Part shown: positions 9,201-16,099 of the stretch, in pieces
How positions within the stretch are numbered: position 1 is the stretch's first letter
Layout of the letters: the number at the start of each line of letters is the position of its first letter
Source of the DNA: JAJDUF01 sp965214295
GTDB lineage: Bacteria; Chloroflexota; UBA11872; UBA12225; JAJDUF01
Length of the DNA: 64,000 nucleotides
Reading direction: 5' to 3'
Assembly: GCA_965214295.1 (NCBI GenBank)
Contig: OZ243944.1
Coordinates: forward strand, 2,046,001-2,110,000
The notes under the pieces: model-generated
What the model was told of the DNA's origin: nothing
The model's input: only the letters and a program-made list of their open reading frames with translations
The model's database searches: none
Made by a program: the position numbers and the translations under genes

Positions 9201-9403
9201 CGATACGTACCCTGGACGATGCCCGATGATCCGGCCAGCGCAACATGGACGGTGTACGCAGATTCGCTCATGGCTTCAGCGCTGTAGGCGACGAGCGGCA
9301 ACCGCTCGCCGAGCAACTGCGGCAAGCGCTCATGCATAAGCACTTCGAATGACTCCTTGTGCCAGGGAGCGTCTCGCAACAGCTTGGCCAGAGTTTGTTC
9401 CAT
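6281..9403 (-). CDS. Single-chain fused RpoB-RpoC-like RNA polymerase
   Basis: A 1040-residue protein with RpoB-type motifs first, then RpoC-type motifs. The beta part shows CPFMMPEGPNI (190-200), FLEHNDPSRLLMGSNMLRQ (237-255), PGDKLSNRHGTKGVVARI with the two catalytic-pocket lysines K321 and K329, and QGEMEYWAYRDAGA (474-487). The beta' part shows LAQPVPHPWW (562-571), GRAVIAPGADL (642-652), INRAPTLTP (704-712) and the metal-binding triad NADFDGD (739-745; D741, D743, D745). A bridge helix follows, KSGARGSIEQLGRLVG (914-929). The protein is less than half the combined length of normal beta plus beta'. It lacks the large beta lobes, flap, zinc ribbon, clamp helices, and a recognisable trigger loop. 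It is 2 bases downstream of an ECF sigma gene. It should be an active DNA- or RNA-templated polymerase, but the template is unknown. Confidence 0.9.
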   Translation of the reverse strand: MEQTLAKLLRDAPWHKESFEVLMHERLPQLLGERLPLVAYSAEAMSESAYTVHVALAGSSGIVQGTYRDISGPNAQGVIPIDGTRRVVMPVATDRDLATARIKCVGEQLFDFIAARLGQAPDDLAWDEALLATWFPLDSWVTEFLRSWPYVPPTPPFDEVNWLERWAALHRLAIPQHEHVFAPGDAGRTCPFMMPEGPNIYRLRTIARGAAVRNGRLVVVDDQPEAGLSTVAALIPFLEHNDPSRLLMGSNMLRQWIPPPDPEPALVQTGNEPAERAAWLGRNLLTAYVSWGPDTHAYGIALSESAARRLEYPDPVEPGDKLSNRHGTKGVVARILPDDDMPHLADGTPVELVYSFLRSHTTLEFGDIREALLSRVARAAGAPVVVPPYQAPSERELLDRLTAAGLPSSGMETLTRGEGGPPLARPSTVGWVYWGRLIHLAAGKLSAVADGAEDQSSGQPAPIRRGSPPRPQRQGEMEYWAYRDAGAFENIAECYNTRSAVRDDAASLATRVMAGDVPQSGPPSPLFTQLARRLAAAGIRVEARAGRLRFAWTQPEGEVLTLAQPVPHPWWPERALSAVGALPSYRTLVETNGRVARFVADGVPEHLTDRAVAQLASQVASYFDDLLTDRHLRINSRALFSGRAVIAPGADLRLDQVGLPAEIAWTLFGPLVVRELGNGADVRARSARAAKVLDALMKRSWVIINRAPTLTPTCLLAFHPVRIPDPVIRLHPLTCPLLNADFDGDIAAVFLPITAAAQREAGERLSVAAHLARDPGVLEALLPTQAALWGLADRSRSAEGRDEISLLARADVVVPEGIVTREALLTAMQTMLEQRGVARTLEALDRLMRRGFAAAGASGASINPFIGASIARPPLPTDGASAAWDRYAEALQERLAGSQDYADDNLGPQLLAVKSGARGSIEQLGRLVGSPGSVAAVNGQTTAIRRGLAEGLTPAEGYDLAVEQLEKIGRVASSWDWVQLYTGSQDHLRETYKDSPGSTVLARAMRARWPGPVFAHAAATGETDPLTDINSRVFVGLPPR

Positions 9404-9405
9404 CT

Positions 9406-10005
9406 CTACTCCTTCCAGTCGTCAATGTCCAGCTCGCGCCAGGCCTGCGCGAGCTGTTTGCGTGCGTAGTACAGGCGCGACTTCACGGTGCCAACCGGTA
9501 TCCCCAGCACCTCGGCGACAGTGGCGAGGTCCAGGTCGGCGATATGGACGAGCTCCAGCACCCGGCGTTTATCCCCAGGCAAACCGGTGAGGAGCTGCCG
9601 CAGTTGGTCACGGTCAGCCCCGCGCTCGGCCGCTTCACTTGGATCTACGGCCGCCGGGTCTGCCAGCCACGCCTCGGGCAGTTCGTCGGCCAACATCGCC
9701 GGCTCCACCTCCCGTCGCCGCAGCGGCTCCTGGGGGCGCCGTCGCTGCGAGCGCAGCTGGTTGAGCGCCAGGTTGGTAGCCACACGGAACAGCCAGGCTT
9801 TGAACGTGCCGCGCCCGTTCCACTGTCCAGCACGGGTCCAGACCCGCTCGAACACCTCCTGGGTCAGGTCTTCGGCAGTGGCCGGGTCCCGGACGACCCG
9901 ACGCACATGCCGGCGGATCGGCTCGTGATAGCGGGCGAAGAGCGCCTCAAAAGCGCGCACGTCGCCAGCCTCAACCTTGCCGACCACTTCCCTCTCACCC
10001 TGCAT
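9406..10005 (-). CDS. ECF-family RNA polymerase sigma factor, co-operonic with fused polymerase
   Basis: A 199-residue sigma-70 family protein of the ECF type. Region 2 spans about residues 15-85, with FEALFARYHEPIRRHV, DPATAEDLTQEVFERVW and FKAWLFRVATNLALNQLRSQ. Region 4 spans about 135-190, with LTGLPGDKRRVLELVHIAD and the helix-turn-helix LATVAEVLGIPVGTVKSRLY. An acidic linker of about 45 residues separates them; there is no region 1 or 3. The ATG at 10005 was chosen because upstream in-frame sequence does not look coding. The stop at 9406-9408 is 2 bases before the polymerase start, so the pair should be cotranscribed and translationally coupled. No anti-sigma gene is visible nearby. Confidence 0.9.
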   Translation of the reverse strand: MQGEREVVGKVEAGDVRAFEALFARYHEPIRRHVRRVVRDPATAEDLTQEVFERVWTRAGQWNGRGTFKAWLFRVATNLALNQLRSQRRRPQEPLRRREVEPAMLADELPEAWLADPAAVDPSEAAERGADRDQLRQLLTGLPGDKRRVLELVHIADLDLATVAEVLGIPVGTVKSRLYYARKQLAQAWRELDIDDWKE

Positions 10006-10286
10006 CACGCACGCCCCACCTACTAGGACACTGCCACCACGCGAGAGGTTCACCGCACATGCAGCGGAGTGAGGCGACCGGCGCAGGATCGCGTCGGTAG
10101 AGGGAATGCAAGGCCACCGTCCCCATAGCAGCTGACTCGGCGCCGGCTCCGGCAAAACCGGCAACAATCACGACTCTGGCAGCGGAGAAACCCTGGTAAG
10201 CAACGTCACAGCGGCGGCAGGTCGCCTGCTTGTGTACTGGCAAGTCGGCCCGGAAAATGACTTAATGCGGGCGGAGGCACCACGCT
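10006..10286. other. Divergent intergenic region between sigma-polymerase operon and DUF4126-like gene
   Basis: This 281-base stretch separates the leftward sigma-polymerase operon from the rightward membrane-protein gene and so should hold both promoters. I find no convincing -35/-10 pair or palindrome. A ribosome binding site for the rightward gene (GGAGG, about 10272-10276) is visible at its end. Confidence 0.4.
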
Positions 10287-11186
10287 ATGGAGATGGCGCT
10301 GCTGGCGGCGGTGGCAGCGGGTCTGAACCCCTACGCCACGCTCTTTCTGGTGGCGGCGCTGGCAACCTATCTGGGCTTCTCCTTGCCCGGGTTGGGTACG
10401 CCGTCGCCACCGGTATTGATCGCCGTCGTCGCGGTGTCAGGCCTGGCGCTGCCCCTGGACCTGGTCCTGGGGAAACTCATCGAGCGGCGCTCCCGGAACG
10501 CCACCCCACCGCCGCCCCCGCCATCCCCAGGAGCGCTGCGGAAAGCGCGTGCCCTGGCGCGAGCGCATAAGCGCGTGGCCCGCGTACACATCGTCGGGCT
10601 GGCGATCTGGCTCCTACTGGCCGGTGGCAGTAGCGCGCTCGCCAAGGGCGGGGCGGGCCTGCCGGACCTGGCGCTGCCGGTGTCACTGCTGGCGGCGACC
10701 GGCCATAGCCTCCTGCTCCTGCTCCACACCGCGCTTGCGCGCCGCGCCCGGCGCCGGGTCACCCACCCGGCCGGCACGCGCCGCCTACCACTCGCAACGC
10801 TCGTCCGGCGCGTTGATCTGCTGGTCGGCGCGCTCACGGGCACCCTCGTGACCATCGGTTTGGCCGGCCCGGCTGTATCGCCACTCTTCGCGGGTGCCGT
10901 CGGAGCGGGGGTAGCACTGCTCACGGGAGCATTGCTGGCAAGCTGCGCGGAGCGGACGCGCCGCTCGCCAGCCTGGCGTGGGCTAGGACATATCCCCATA
11001 CTCATCGCCGCAACCACCACCGCAGTGCTCGTCATTCCGCTGGCGCTGATTGCACTGGGACTGAGCGTGGCCCTCGTGCTGCTGACCCTGGGACTACTCG
11101 GTGCCGGGGCGCTCGGCAGACGGCGCCTCTCGCTGCGCGCGTCACCGCCGGAGACCACCCCACGATCCGGCGCTCCCGTGTCTTGA
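10287..11186 (+). CDS. DUF4126-like multi-pass membrane protein
   Basis: A 299-residue hydrophobic protein. It opens with GLNPYATLFLVAALATYLGF, the N-terminal pattern of DUF4126 proteins. Roughly six membrane segments follow (for example LALPLDLVLG, ALTGTLVTIGLAGPAV and VALLTGALLASC). A polyproline linker (PPPPPPSPG) sits around residue 75 and the C-terminal tail is basic and proline-rich. The function is unknown. It is divergent from the sigma-polymerase operon and preceded by GGAGG with good spacing, so its start is secure. I see no sequence evidence that it controls the sigma factor. Confidence 0.7.
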   Translation: MEMALLAAVAAGLNPYATLFLVAALATYLGFSLPGLGTPSPPVLIAVVAVSGLALPLDLVLGKLIERRSRNATPPPPPPSPGALRKARALARAHKRVARVHIVGLAIWLLLAGGSSALAKGGAGLPDLALPVSLLAATGHSLLLLLHTALARRARRRVTHPAGTRRLPLATLVRRVDLLVGALTGTLVTIGLAGPAVSPLFAGAVGAGVALLTGALLASCAERTRRSPAWRGLGHIPILIAATTTAVLVIPLALIALGLSVALVLLTLGLLGAGALGRRRLSLRASPPETTPRSGAPVS

Positions 11187-11371
11187 CCCACCGGTGCTCC
11201 CAGGGAGCAGCCACCGGCCTCAAAGCGAGCACCGCCAAGCCTTCAGCGCCAGCGCCGCCATAGACCGGTTGGGAAGCGCAACACTTCACGTCGGTCCCGG
11301 TCTACTCAGTGTAGAGCCAGGCAAGCAGGCGCGGCAGGCGGTATACTAGGCCACAGGAGGGAAGAGATAGG

Positions 11372-12091
11372 GTGATGACGCGCCGAGACTGGCTACTGCT
11401 GGTGCTGTCCGCTGCCGACAGAACGCCGCTATCGCCCGTGCAGCTCCAGAAGTCCCTCTTTCTGGTGCGGCACGACCTCGCCGGCCTGGTGGGGCCCGGC
11501 TTCTACACCTTCCGGCCCTTCAACTATGGGCCGTTCGACGCGACGGTCTATCGAGATGTCGAGGCTCAGGCCGCTCAGGGACTCGTCACCATTCGCCCGC
11601 ATCCGGTGACGAAGCGGGTATTCTCCCTGACCACGGCCGGGATGAACCGGGCGCGAGCGCTGGAACCGGAGCTACCCTCCGCCGCGGTGCATCACTGCCG
11701 CTACATCGTGCAGTGGGTGCAGAGTCAGACCTTCCAAGAATTAACCCGGGCAATCTACGAGCGGTTCCCGGCCTTCGCGGAGCAGAGCGTCCTGCCCGGT
11801 GCGCGCACCGCCGCCCGGGCCGCCAAGAGACGCCCCCGTCAACGCCGCGGTCGCTGGACAGCGGCCTTGACCGGCATGGCCCGCCTGCTGGATTTCGGTA
11901 CGACCTTGCACACACGCCCGACGGCGCGGCGCCGCCGGGCACCGCGCCCGCGTGGCCCGCGTGGTGGGTCGACTTCCGACGGGGCTGCACTGCGCGCCGA
12001 CTGGGGCACCATCGGCGGCGACCTCCGGGCCGCCATCTCCCAGGTCGCGGCGGCGGAGCCGGTGCCGCACGAGGGACATGCGGGGCGCTAA
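11372..12091 (+). CDS. Winged-helix/Panacea-like protein with basic low-complexity tail
   Basis: A 239-residue protein whose first 130 residues look like a winged-helix or SocA/Panacea-type domain: LSPVQLQKSLFLVRHDL, YTFRPFNYGPFDATVYRDVE and VFSLTTAGMNRARAL. Such domains occur in antitoxins and in small regulatory proteins; assignment to Panacea is tentative. The remainder (about 145-239) is arginine- and proline-rich with no recognisable fold. A strong AGGAGG at 11355-11360 precedes GTG 11372, and the next codon is ATG 11375; either can start. It stands alone between a membrane protein and a convergent MATE transporter. Confidence 0.55.
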   Translation: MMTRRDWLLLVLSAADRTPLSPVQLQKSLFLVRHDLAGLVGPGFYTFRPFNYGPFDATVYRDVEAQAAQGLVTIRPHPVTKRVFSLTTAGMNRARALEPELPSAAVHHCRYIVQWVQSQTFQELTRAIYERFPAFAEQSVLPGARTAARAAKRRPRQRRGRWTAALTGMARLLDFGTTLHTRPTARRRRAPRPRGPRGGSTSDGAALRADWGTIGGDLRAAISQVAAAEPVPHEGHAGR

Positions 12092-12106
12092 CGGGGCGCT
12101 AATAAT

Positions 12107-13495
12107 CTATTCACGACTCCGTGAAGGCGTGGCAACGCCAGCCGCCGTCCGTTGCCTAGCCGGGTCTACGTACAGCATCTTGATAAGAAAATACAGCGTC
12201 AAGAAGGAGTCAACGAGAATGCCGAGCGCGAATAACACCATGACGCCCTCGAAGGTCACCTCCCATACTCCCGCTACGTAGAGCAGGAACGCGGCCAAGT
12301 AGACCGACCCGTTGGTGAGAAAGGCTTGGTAGGCGAGATACTTGGTCTGTCCGAGACCATAGAAGAAGCTATCCATCACGGTGTTGAACGAAAAGAGCAC
12401 ATACGGGACGAACAAGATGCCGAACGCAGTCGTAGCCCACTTGACCGTCTCGGCGTCGTCGGTCAATGCGCCGGCAAAGCTAGGGAAGGCGGGCACCACC
12501 GCGATCCATAGGAACATCATGCCGGCCGTAATAACCATGGCCGCGTACCAGAGCGTCTTGACGCGCTCGAGGTTACCGAACGAGTTGGCGACCAAGGCTT
12601 TCGCGGAGTCCGCAAAGGCCAGCACCGGAACGAGCATGAAGCTCCAAATAATCTGGATGGCGACGTAGTAGCCACCGATCTCCGTTGCGCCGATGGTGTT
12701 CACGATCCTGATGATCATGAAGAAGTACGCGACGTTGCGAATGAGGCTGTCCACCCCACTCCCCAGGCCCACGCGCAAGTACTCGCGCATGTCGGCAAAC
12801 GAAGGACGTGTCACGAGCGCCCCGAGTGGAATGTTCTTGGCGTACAGCAGGAGCAGCAGCCCCACCACGAACAGCGCAACGCTGGCCAACAACGTTGACC
12901 AGCCCACTCCCACGACATCCGCCTGGAGTGAGAACCCATGACCGCCAAAGAACAGGCTGTCAAGTGCGAAGCGCAGCGCGATATTGACCAGTGCCATGAC
13001 GCCCACCAGCCATCGTAAGCCGAGAGCCTCGAACAGCACAACAATCGCGGCGGCCAGTAGGGTAAACGGGATGCTAAAGATGCTGATCCCCAGAAAGGCG
13101 CGCGTCTGTTCCTGAATCTCCTGCGATGTCCCGATGAGCGTGATAAATGCGTCGCGGAACAAGAACACACCGCCCGAGAACACCAGCGAAGCCACGAAGA
13201 TGAAGGTGAAGACGCTTTTCGCCCGGTCGAGCTGGACCGTCTCCAGGCTACGGATCTGTGAGCCGAGGAAGAAGAAGATCGCCAGGACGGTGGCTTCCTG
13301 GAAGACCTCCACGACCAACCCCACGAACTGCCACTGCGAGACAACGGCCAGGCTCCCAGGGTCCGGCAGCTCATTCCCGATGAGGCGGACGCGGTAGAGC
13401 TGGTAGACGTTTGGCAGGCCCAGGAACAAGAATATGAAGGCAACCAGCCGCCAATCCCAGACCCTGATGTAGTAGCGGATGTCCAGTGATGTCAT
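12107..13495 (-). CDS. MATE/MatE-family transporter
   Basis: A 462-residue integral membrane protein with about twelve hydrophobic segments, including VVEVFQEATVLAIFFFLGSQ, VFSGGVFLFRDAFITLIG, LAAAIVVLFEALGLRWLVGV and YYVAIQIIWSFMLVPVLAFA. Spacing and internal two-fold similarity fit the MatE drug/sodium or lipid-linked export superfamily. It is convergent with the winged-helix gene (15-base gap) and divergent from tRNA-Arg. Substrate cannot be read from sequence. It might relate to the adjacent polysaccharide island, but there is no direct evidence. Confidence 0.8.
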   Translation of the reverse strand: MTSLDIRYYIRVWDWRLVAFIFLFLGLPNVYQLYRVRLIGNELPDPGSLAVVSQWQFVGLVVEVFQEATVLAIFFFLGSQIRSLETVQLDRAKSVFTFIFVASLVFSGGVFLFRDAFITLIGTSQEIQEQTRAFLGISIFSIPFTLLAAAIVVLFEALGLRWLVGVMALVNIALRFALDSLFFGGHGFSLQADVVGVGWSTLLASVALFVVGLLLLLYAKNIPLGALVTRPSFADMREYLRVGLGSGVDSLIRNVAYFFMIIRIVNTIGATEIGGYYVAIQIIWSFMLVPVLAFADSAKALVANSFGNLERVKTLWYAAMVITAGMMFLWIAVVPAFPSFAGALTDDAETVKWATTAFGILFVPYVLFSFNTVMDSFFYGLGQTKYLAYQAFLTNGSVYLAAFLLYVAGVWEVTFEGVMVLFALGILVDSFLTLYFLIKMLYVDPARQRTAAGVATPSRSRE

Positions 13496-13628
13496 GGTGG
13501 CGCTTACTATAGCATCGGGGCCAGACCCATGCTCCCCCCGCAGTAACCGTCACCCACCCACCGATGCTGAAGAAGAGATATTGATATACTCGATTACTGT
13601 GGGGAGAGACGACGGCGATTTCTCTACA

Positions 13629-13702
13629 CTCCCTGTAGCTCAGTTGGATAGAGCAGCGGTTTCCTAAACCGTGTGTCGCAGGTTCGAGTCCTGCCAGGGG
13701 GA
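13629..13702 (+). tRNA. tRNA-Arg (anticodon CCT)
   Basis: A full cloverleaf folds. The acceptor stem is 13629-13635 with 13695-13701 (seven pairs, one G-T). T8-A9 precede a D arm of the form GCTCAGTTGGATAGAGC. The anticodon arm is GCGGT/ACCGT around loop TTCCTAA, which places CCT as the anticodon. The T arm is GCAGG/CCTGC around TTCGAGT, and the discriminator is A13702. CCA is not encoded. A TATACT at 13585-13590 could be its -10 box. This tRNA sits at the left end of the polysaccharide island, next to recombinase and transposase relics. Confidence 0.95.
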
Positions 13703-13749
13703 CCTGACTTGACACCATCGAGAACCGAGGCCCCCTCGCTGGTTGCGCC

Positions 13750-13945
13750 GTCCGGTAGCATGGGGGTAGTGTCGTCAGCACGGCCTCAGTCCACGTACTC
13801 CTGGGCGACGCTGTAGCCGTTGGCTCTTGTATAGTCCCGGAGCGCCCGAAAGCTGGGCGGCGACGGACAGGTCCGCGTCCTAGCGGTCGCTGGAGACCCG
13901 GGCCTAGAGGGCTGCCGAGGTCGAGGGTTGGTGTTGCTGATTCAT
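13750..13945 (-). pseudogene. Relic of a serine recombinase (resolvase N-terminus)
   Basis: Reading leftward from ATG 13945, preceded by GGGAGGA, the translation begins MNQQHQPSTSAAL and stops at once. The sequence beyond it still spells the resolvase N-terminal motifs across a stop codon and a frameshift: RVSSDR, then stop, then DADLSVAAQL. A frame change then gives ALRDYTRANGYSVAQEYVD, another stop, and GRADD. This matches the catalytic-domain start of large serine recombinases (RVSS...Q.L.L..YA...G). The gene is dead, and it lies about 50 bases from tRNA-Arg. Nothing else coding is seen in 13703-14120. Confidence 0.65.
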
Positions 13946-14120
13946 GGCGCTGTCCTCCCTTGTGGTAGTCTGTCCTCGTCTGGTATCGGGGTGAGGTGAC
14001 CTGAAGACGGTGCCGAACTCCGGTCCGGCAGTGGAACGCATGGACTTAGAGAGACTTTCCCGGCCCAGGCCGTGTTTGCAAAGGCCAACTGGGTGGGGTA
14101 GAGTAGCCGGCATAACCGGT

Positions 14121-14265
14121 ATGAACCGAGGTGATCTGACCAACGAGCAGTGGGCACGGCTTTCCCGTTGCTGCTCCACAACGGCCCCGAACCGGGCGGA
14201 TCGTCAAAAGTCTGCTCTGGATCCTGCGGACGGGCTCTCTCTGGCACGATCTCCCGGAGCGGTAG
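14121..14265 (+). pseudogene. Relic of an IS5-type transposase N-terminus
   Basis: ATG 14121 begins MNRGDLTNEQWARL, the typical opening of IS5/IS427-type transposases. After a frameshift, the same strand reads LLWILRTGSLWHDLPER followed by TAG at 14263-14265, another hallmark of that family. About 48 codons remain, with at least one frame break, so this is a fragment. It directly abuts the first glycosyltransferase and contributes an artefactual N-terminal extension to that frame. Confidence 0.7.
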
Positions 14266-14278
14266 AAGCCACGTTACA

Positions 14279-16099
14279 GTGACTCCCAAACCCACATCTG
14301 TCCGGTACAACGACTGGCGCCAGGTGGCGGTAGAGCCGCTGGCTACCTTCACACCCACCCTGCCGGTCAGCGTAATTATCCCCTACTACCAAACACCCGC
14401 CGAGACGCTGGCGAGGACCCTGGCCGCGCTGGAACGACAGACCTACCCGCGCGACATCTTCGAGGTAATAATCGTCGACGACGGGTCGGAGCCGCCGCTG
14501 TCCCGGCCCCGCTCTACCCCGCTGGATGTCAAGGTGGTGCGCCAGGAGCGTCGCGGATTCGGGGCTCCCAGGGCACGCAACACCGGCGCTCGGGCGGCCG
14601 CCCACAACATCCTGCTCTTTCTCGACAGCGACCTGCTCGCCGAGGCAGACTGGATGGCGGCGCACGCCCGGTGGCACCACGCTGTCTCGGATGCGCTGAC
14701 CGTTGGGTTCTACGCCAACGTGTTGGTGGATGGCATCAACATGGAGACTACCCGGCACCGGCCGGGGTCGCTGAGAGAGCTATTTTCGGGCCGGCGGAGC
14801 GATCCGCCCTGGATCGAAAGCCACATTGCCAGAACCAACCATCTGACGTCGCGGGCCGACGACTTGTTCAGGGTAGTAGTCAGCGGAAACCTCGGGATCA
14901 GCAAGAGTTTCTACGAGTTGGCGGGCGGGTTCAACGAATCGTTCACGCGATACGGAATGGAGGACACTGAGCTTGGCTACCGCGCTTATACCCACGGCGG
15001 GCTGCTGGTGCCGGTACGGGACGCCTTCACCTGGCACCAGGGACGATGGCGGGAGAATAGGGACGCCAAAGACCGGAGTCATCGGCTCCAGCGCGGGAAG
15101 GCGATGCATCTTATCCCCCACCCCGGGTTCCGCGGCAAACAGCCCGGTCGCATCTTCAAAGTGCCGCAGTACGTAGTGACAATTGACGCGGGAGTCCCTC
15201 CAGACGAGGTTGTCAGGGCTGTCGTGGACCTCCTGGCCGACCGTGTGCATGACTTGGTGGTCCGAATCGAAACGCCCAATCGTGACGATGTAGGACGATT
15301 GCAAAGTTGCAGCGCACCGCCTGTCATTCTGAGCGACCAACCTTGTCATTCTGAGCACCACTGTCATTCTGAGCGCAGCGAAGAATCTCCCCACGGCGGA
15401 GAGACCCTGCGCGGAGTTTATCTTGAGCCTAGCCGAAAGGCTCAGGGTGACAATGCAAGCGTCCTGAGTGACGATGGGCAGCGATTGCAATATCTCCGAG
15501 AGGTGTTCGGCTCGGACCCGCGGGTGCTGATCGCTCCCACCCGCTCCGCCCTCGACGAGTTTCCCGCGTCGCCTTTCCACGTCACGCTTCCCGCTGCCGT
15601 GTTCGCCAAGGACCTGGTGCATCGGCTGCGCGCCAGGCTGGGAAGCGCCGTCACCGCAGCCGCGACGCTCCCCGACGGAAGCACGGTGTCAATCACGCGG
15701 GTGTGGGCACTGCATCGGGCGCGCCGCACGGGGAAGAGGGCCGCCGATTTCGGCGAGGCGCGGACGATACCCGCCAAGGCGCTGAAGCTCCAGAGCGCCA
15801 ACCCCGTCATTCCGAGCAGCCAACCCTGTCCTTCTGAGCAGCCAACCGGTCGTTCTGAGCACCACTGTCCTTCTGAGCGCAGCGAAGAATCTCCCCACGG
15901 CGGAGAGACCCTGCGCGGAGTTTACCTTGAGCGTAGTCGAAAGGCTCAGGGTGACATGGTGACATATGGAATGGCCTTGCCTACCAAGTGGGACACTCTG
16001 CTCCACTGGATGCGGGACATCCGCAGCCCCGGAGAGGCCTGGGCACTCCTGAAAGGCTTGGCCCTCGCGGTTCAATGGCGGGTGGCCATCAAGCGATAG
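14279..16099 (+). CDS. Family 2 glycosyltransferase with in-frame repeat insertions (tandem copy 1)
   Basis: A roughly 606-residue protein starting at GTG 14279 (VTPKPTSVRYNDWRQ), chosen because the tandem paralog starts with the same pattern. The GT-A core shows VSVIIPYYQTPAETLARTL, EVIIVDDGSEPP, LLFLDSDLLAEADW with the DXD-type motif, and FTRYGMEDTELGYRAY with the ED acceptor motif. Two interspersed repeats are translated inside the protein, giving CHSERSEESPHGGETLRG-like peptides near residues 350-390 and again near 520-560. The C-terminal half is otherwise unlike known domains. It probably transfers a sugar to a lipid-linked surface glycan. The next gene begins one base after its stop. 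Confidence 0.78.
   Translation: MTPKPTSVRYNDWRQVAVEPLATFTPTLPVSVIIPYYQTPAETLARTLAALERQTYPRDIFEVIIVDDGSEPPLSRPRSTPLDVKVVRQERRGFGAPRARNTGARAAAHNILLFLDSDLLAEADWMAAHARWHHAVSDALTVGFYANVLVDGINMETTRHRPGSLRELFSGRRSDPPWIESHIARTNHLTSRADDLFRVVVSGNLGISKSFYELAGGFNESFTRYGMEDTELGYRAYTHGGLLVPVRDAFTWHQGRWRENRDAKDRSHRLQRGKAMHLIPHPGFRGKQPGRIFKVPQYVVTIDAGVPPDEVVRAVVDLLADRVHDLVVRIETPNRDDVGRLQSCSAPPVILSDQPCHSEHHCHSERSEESPHGGETLRGVYLEPSRKAQGDNASVLSDDGQRLQYLREVFGSDPRVLIAPTRSALDEFPASPFHVTLPAAVFAKDLVHRLRARLGSAVTAAATLPDGSTVSITRVWALHRARRTGKRAADFGEARTIPAKALKLQSANPVIPSSQPCPSEQPTGRSEHHCPSERSEESPHGGETLRGVYLERSRKAQGDMVTYGMALPTKWDTLLHWMRDIRSPGEAWALLKGLALAVQWRVAIKR
15321..15453 (+). repeat. Interspersed TGTCATTCTGAGC repeat, copy 1
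   Basis: Several head units of TGTCATTCTGAGC lead into GCGCAGCGAAGAATCTCC, a GC-rich middle, and an end reading AGGCTCAGGGTGACA. The ends are imperfect inverted repeats of one another. This copy lies inside the first family 2 glycosyltransferase and is read in frame. Confidence 0.8.
15805..15957 (+). repeat. Interspersed TGTCATTCTGAGC repeat, copy 2
   Basis: The same element with diverged head units (TCATTCCGAGC, TCCTTCTGAGC, TCGTTCTGAGC) before the full body GCAGCGAAGAATCTCC... and the AGGCTCAGGGTGACA end. It is read in frame in the C-terminal part of the first glycosyltransferase and has no counterpart at the same place in the tandem paralog. Confidence 0.75.

Noticed and set aside
6281..9403. 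Annotating the large minus-strand protein as housekeeping rpoB or rpoC
   Set aside because: It contains motifs of both subunits in one chain, is less than half their combined length, and lacks flap, zinc ribbon, clamp helices and trigger loop; the genome must encode normal rpoB and rpoC elsewhere.
14150..14278. N-terminal 43 codons ahead of the first glycosyltransferase
   Set aside because: These codons are out-of-frame IS5 transposase remnant; the paralog starts at the position equivalent to GTG 14279.
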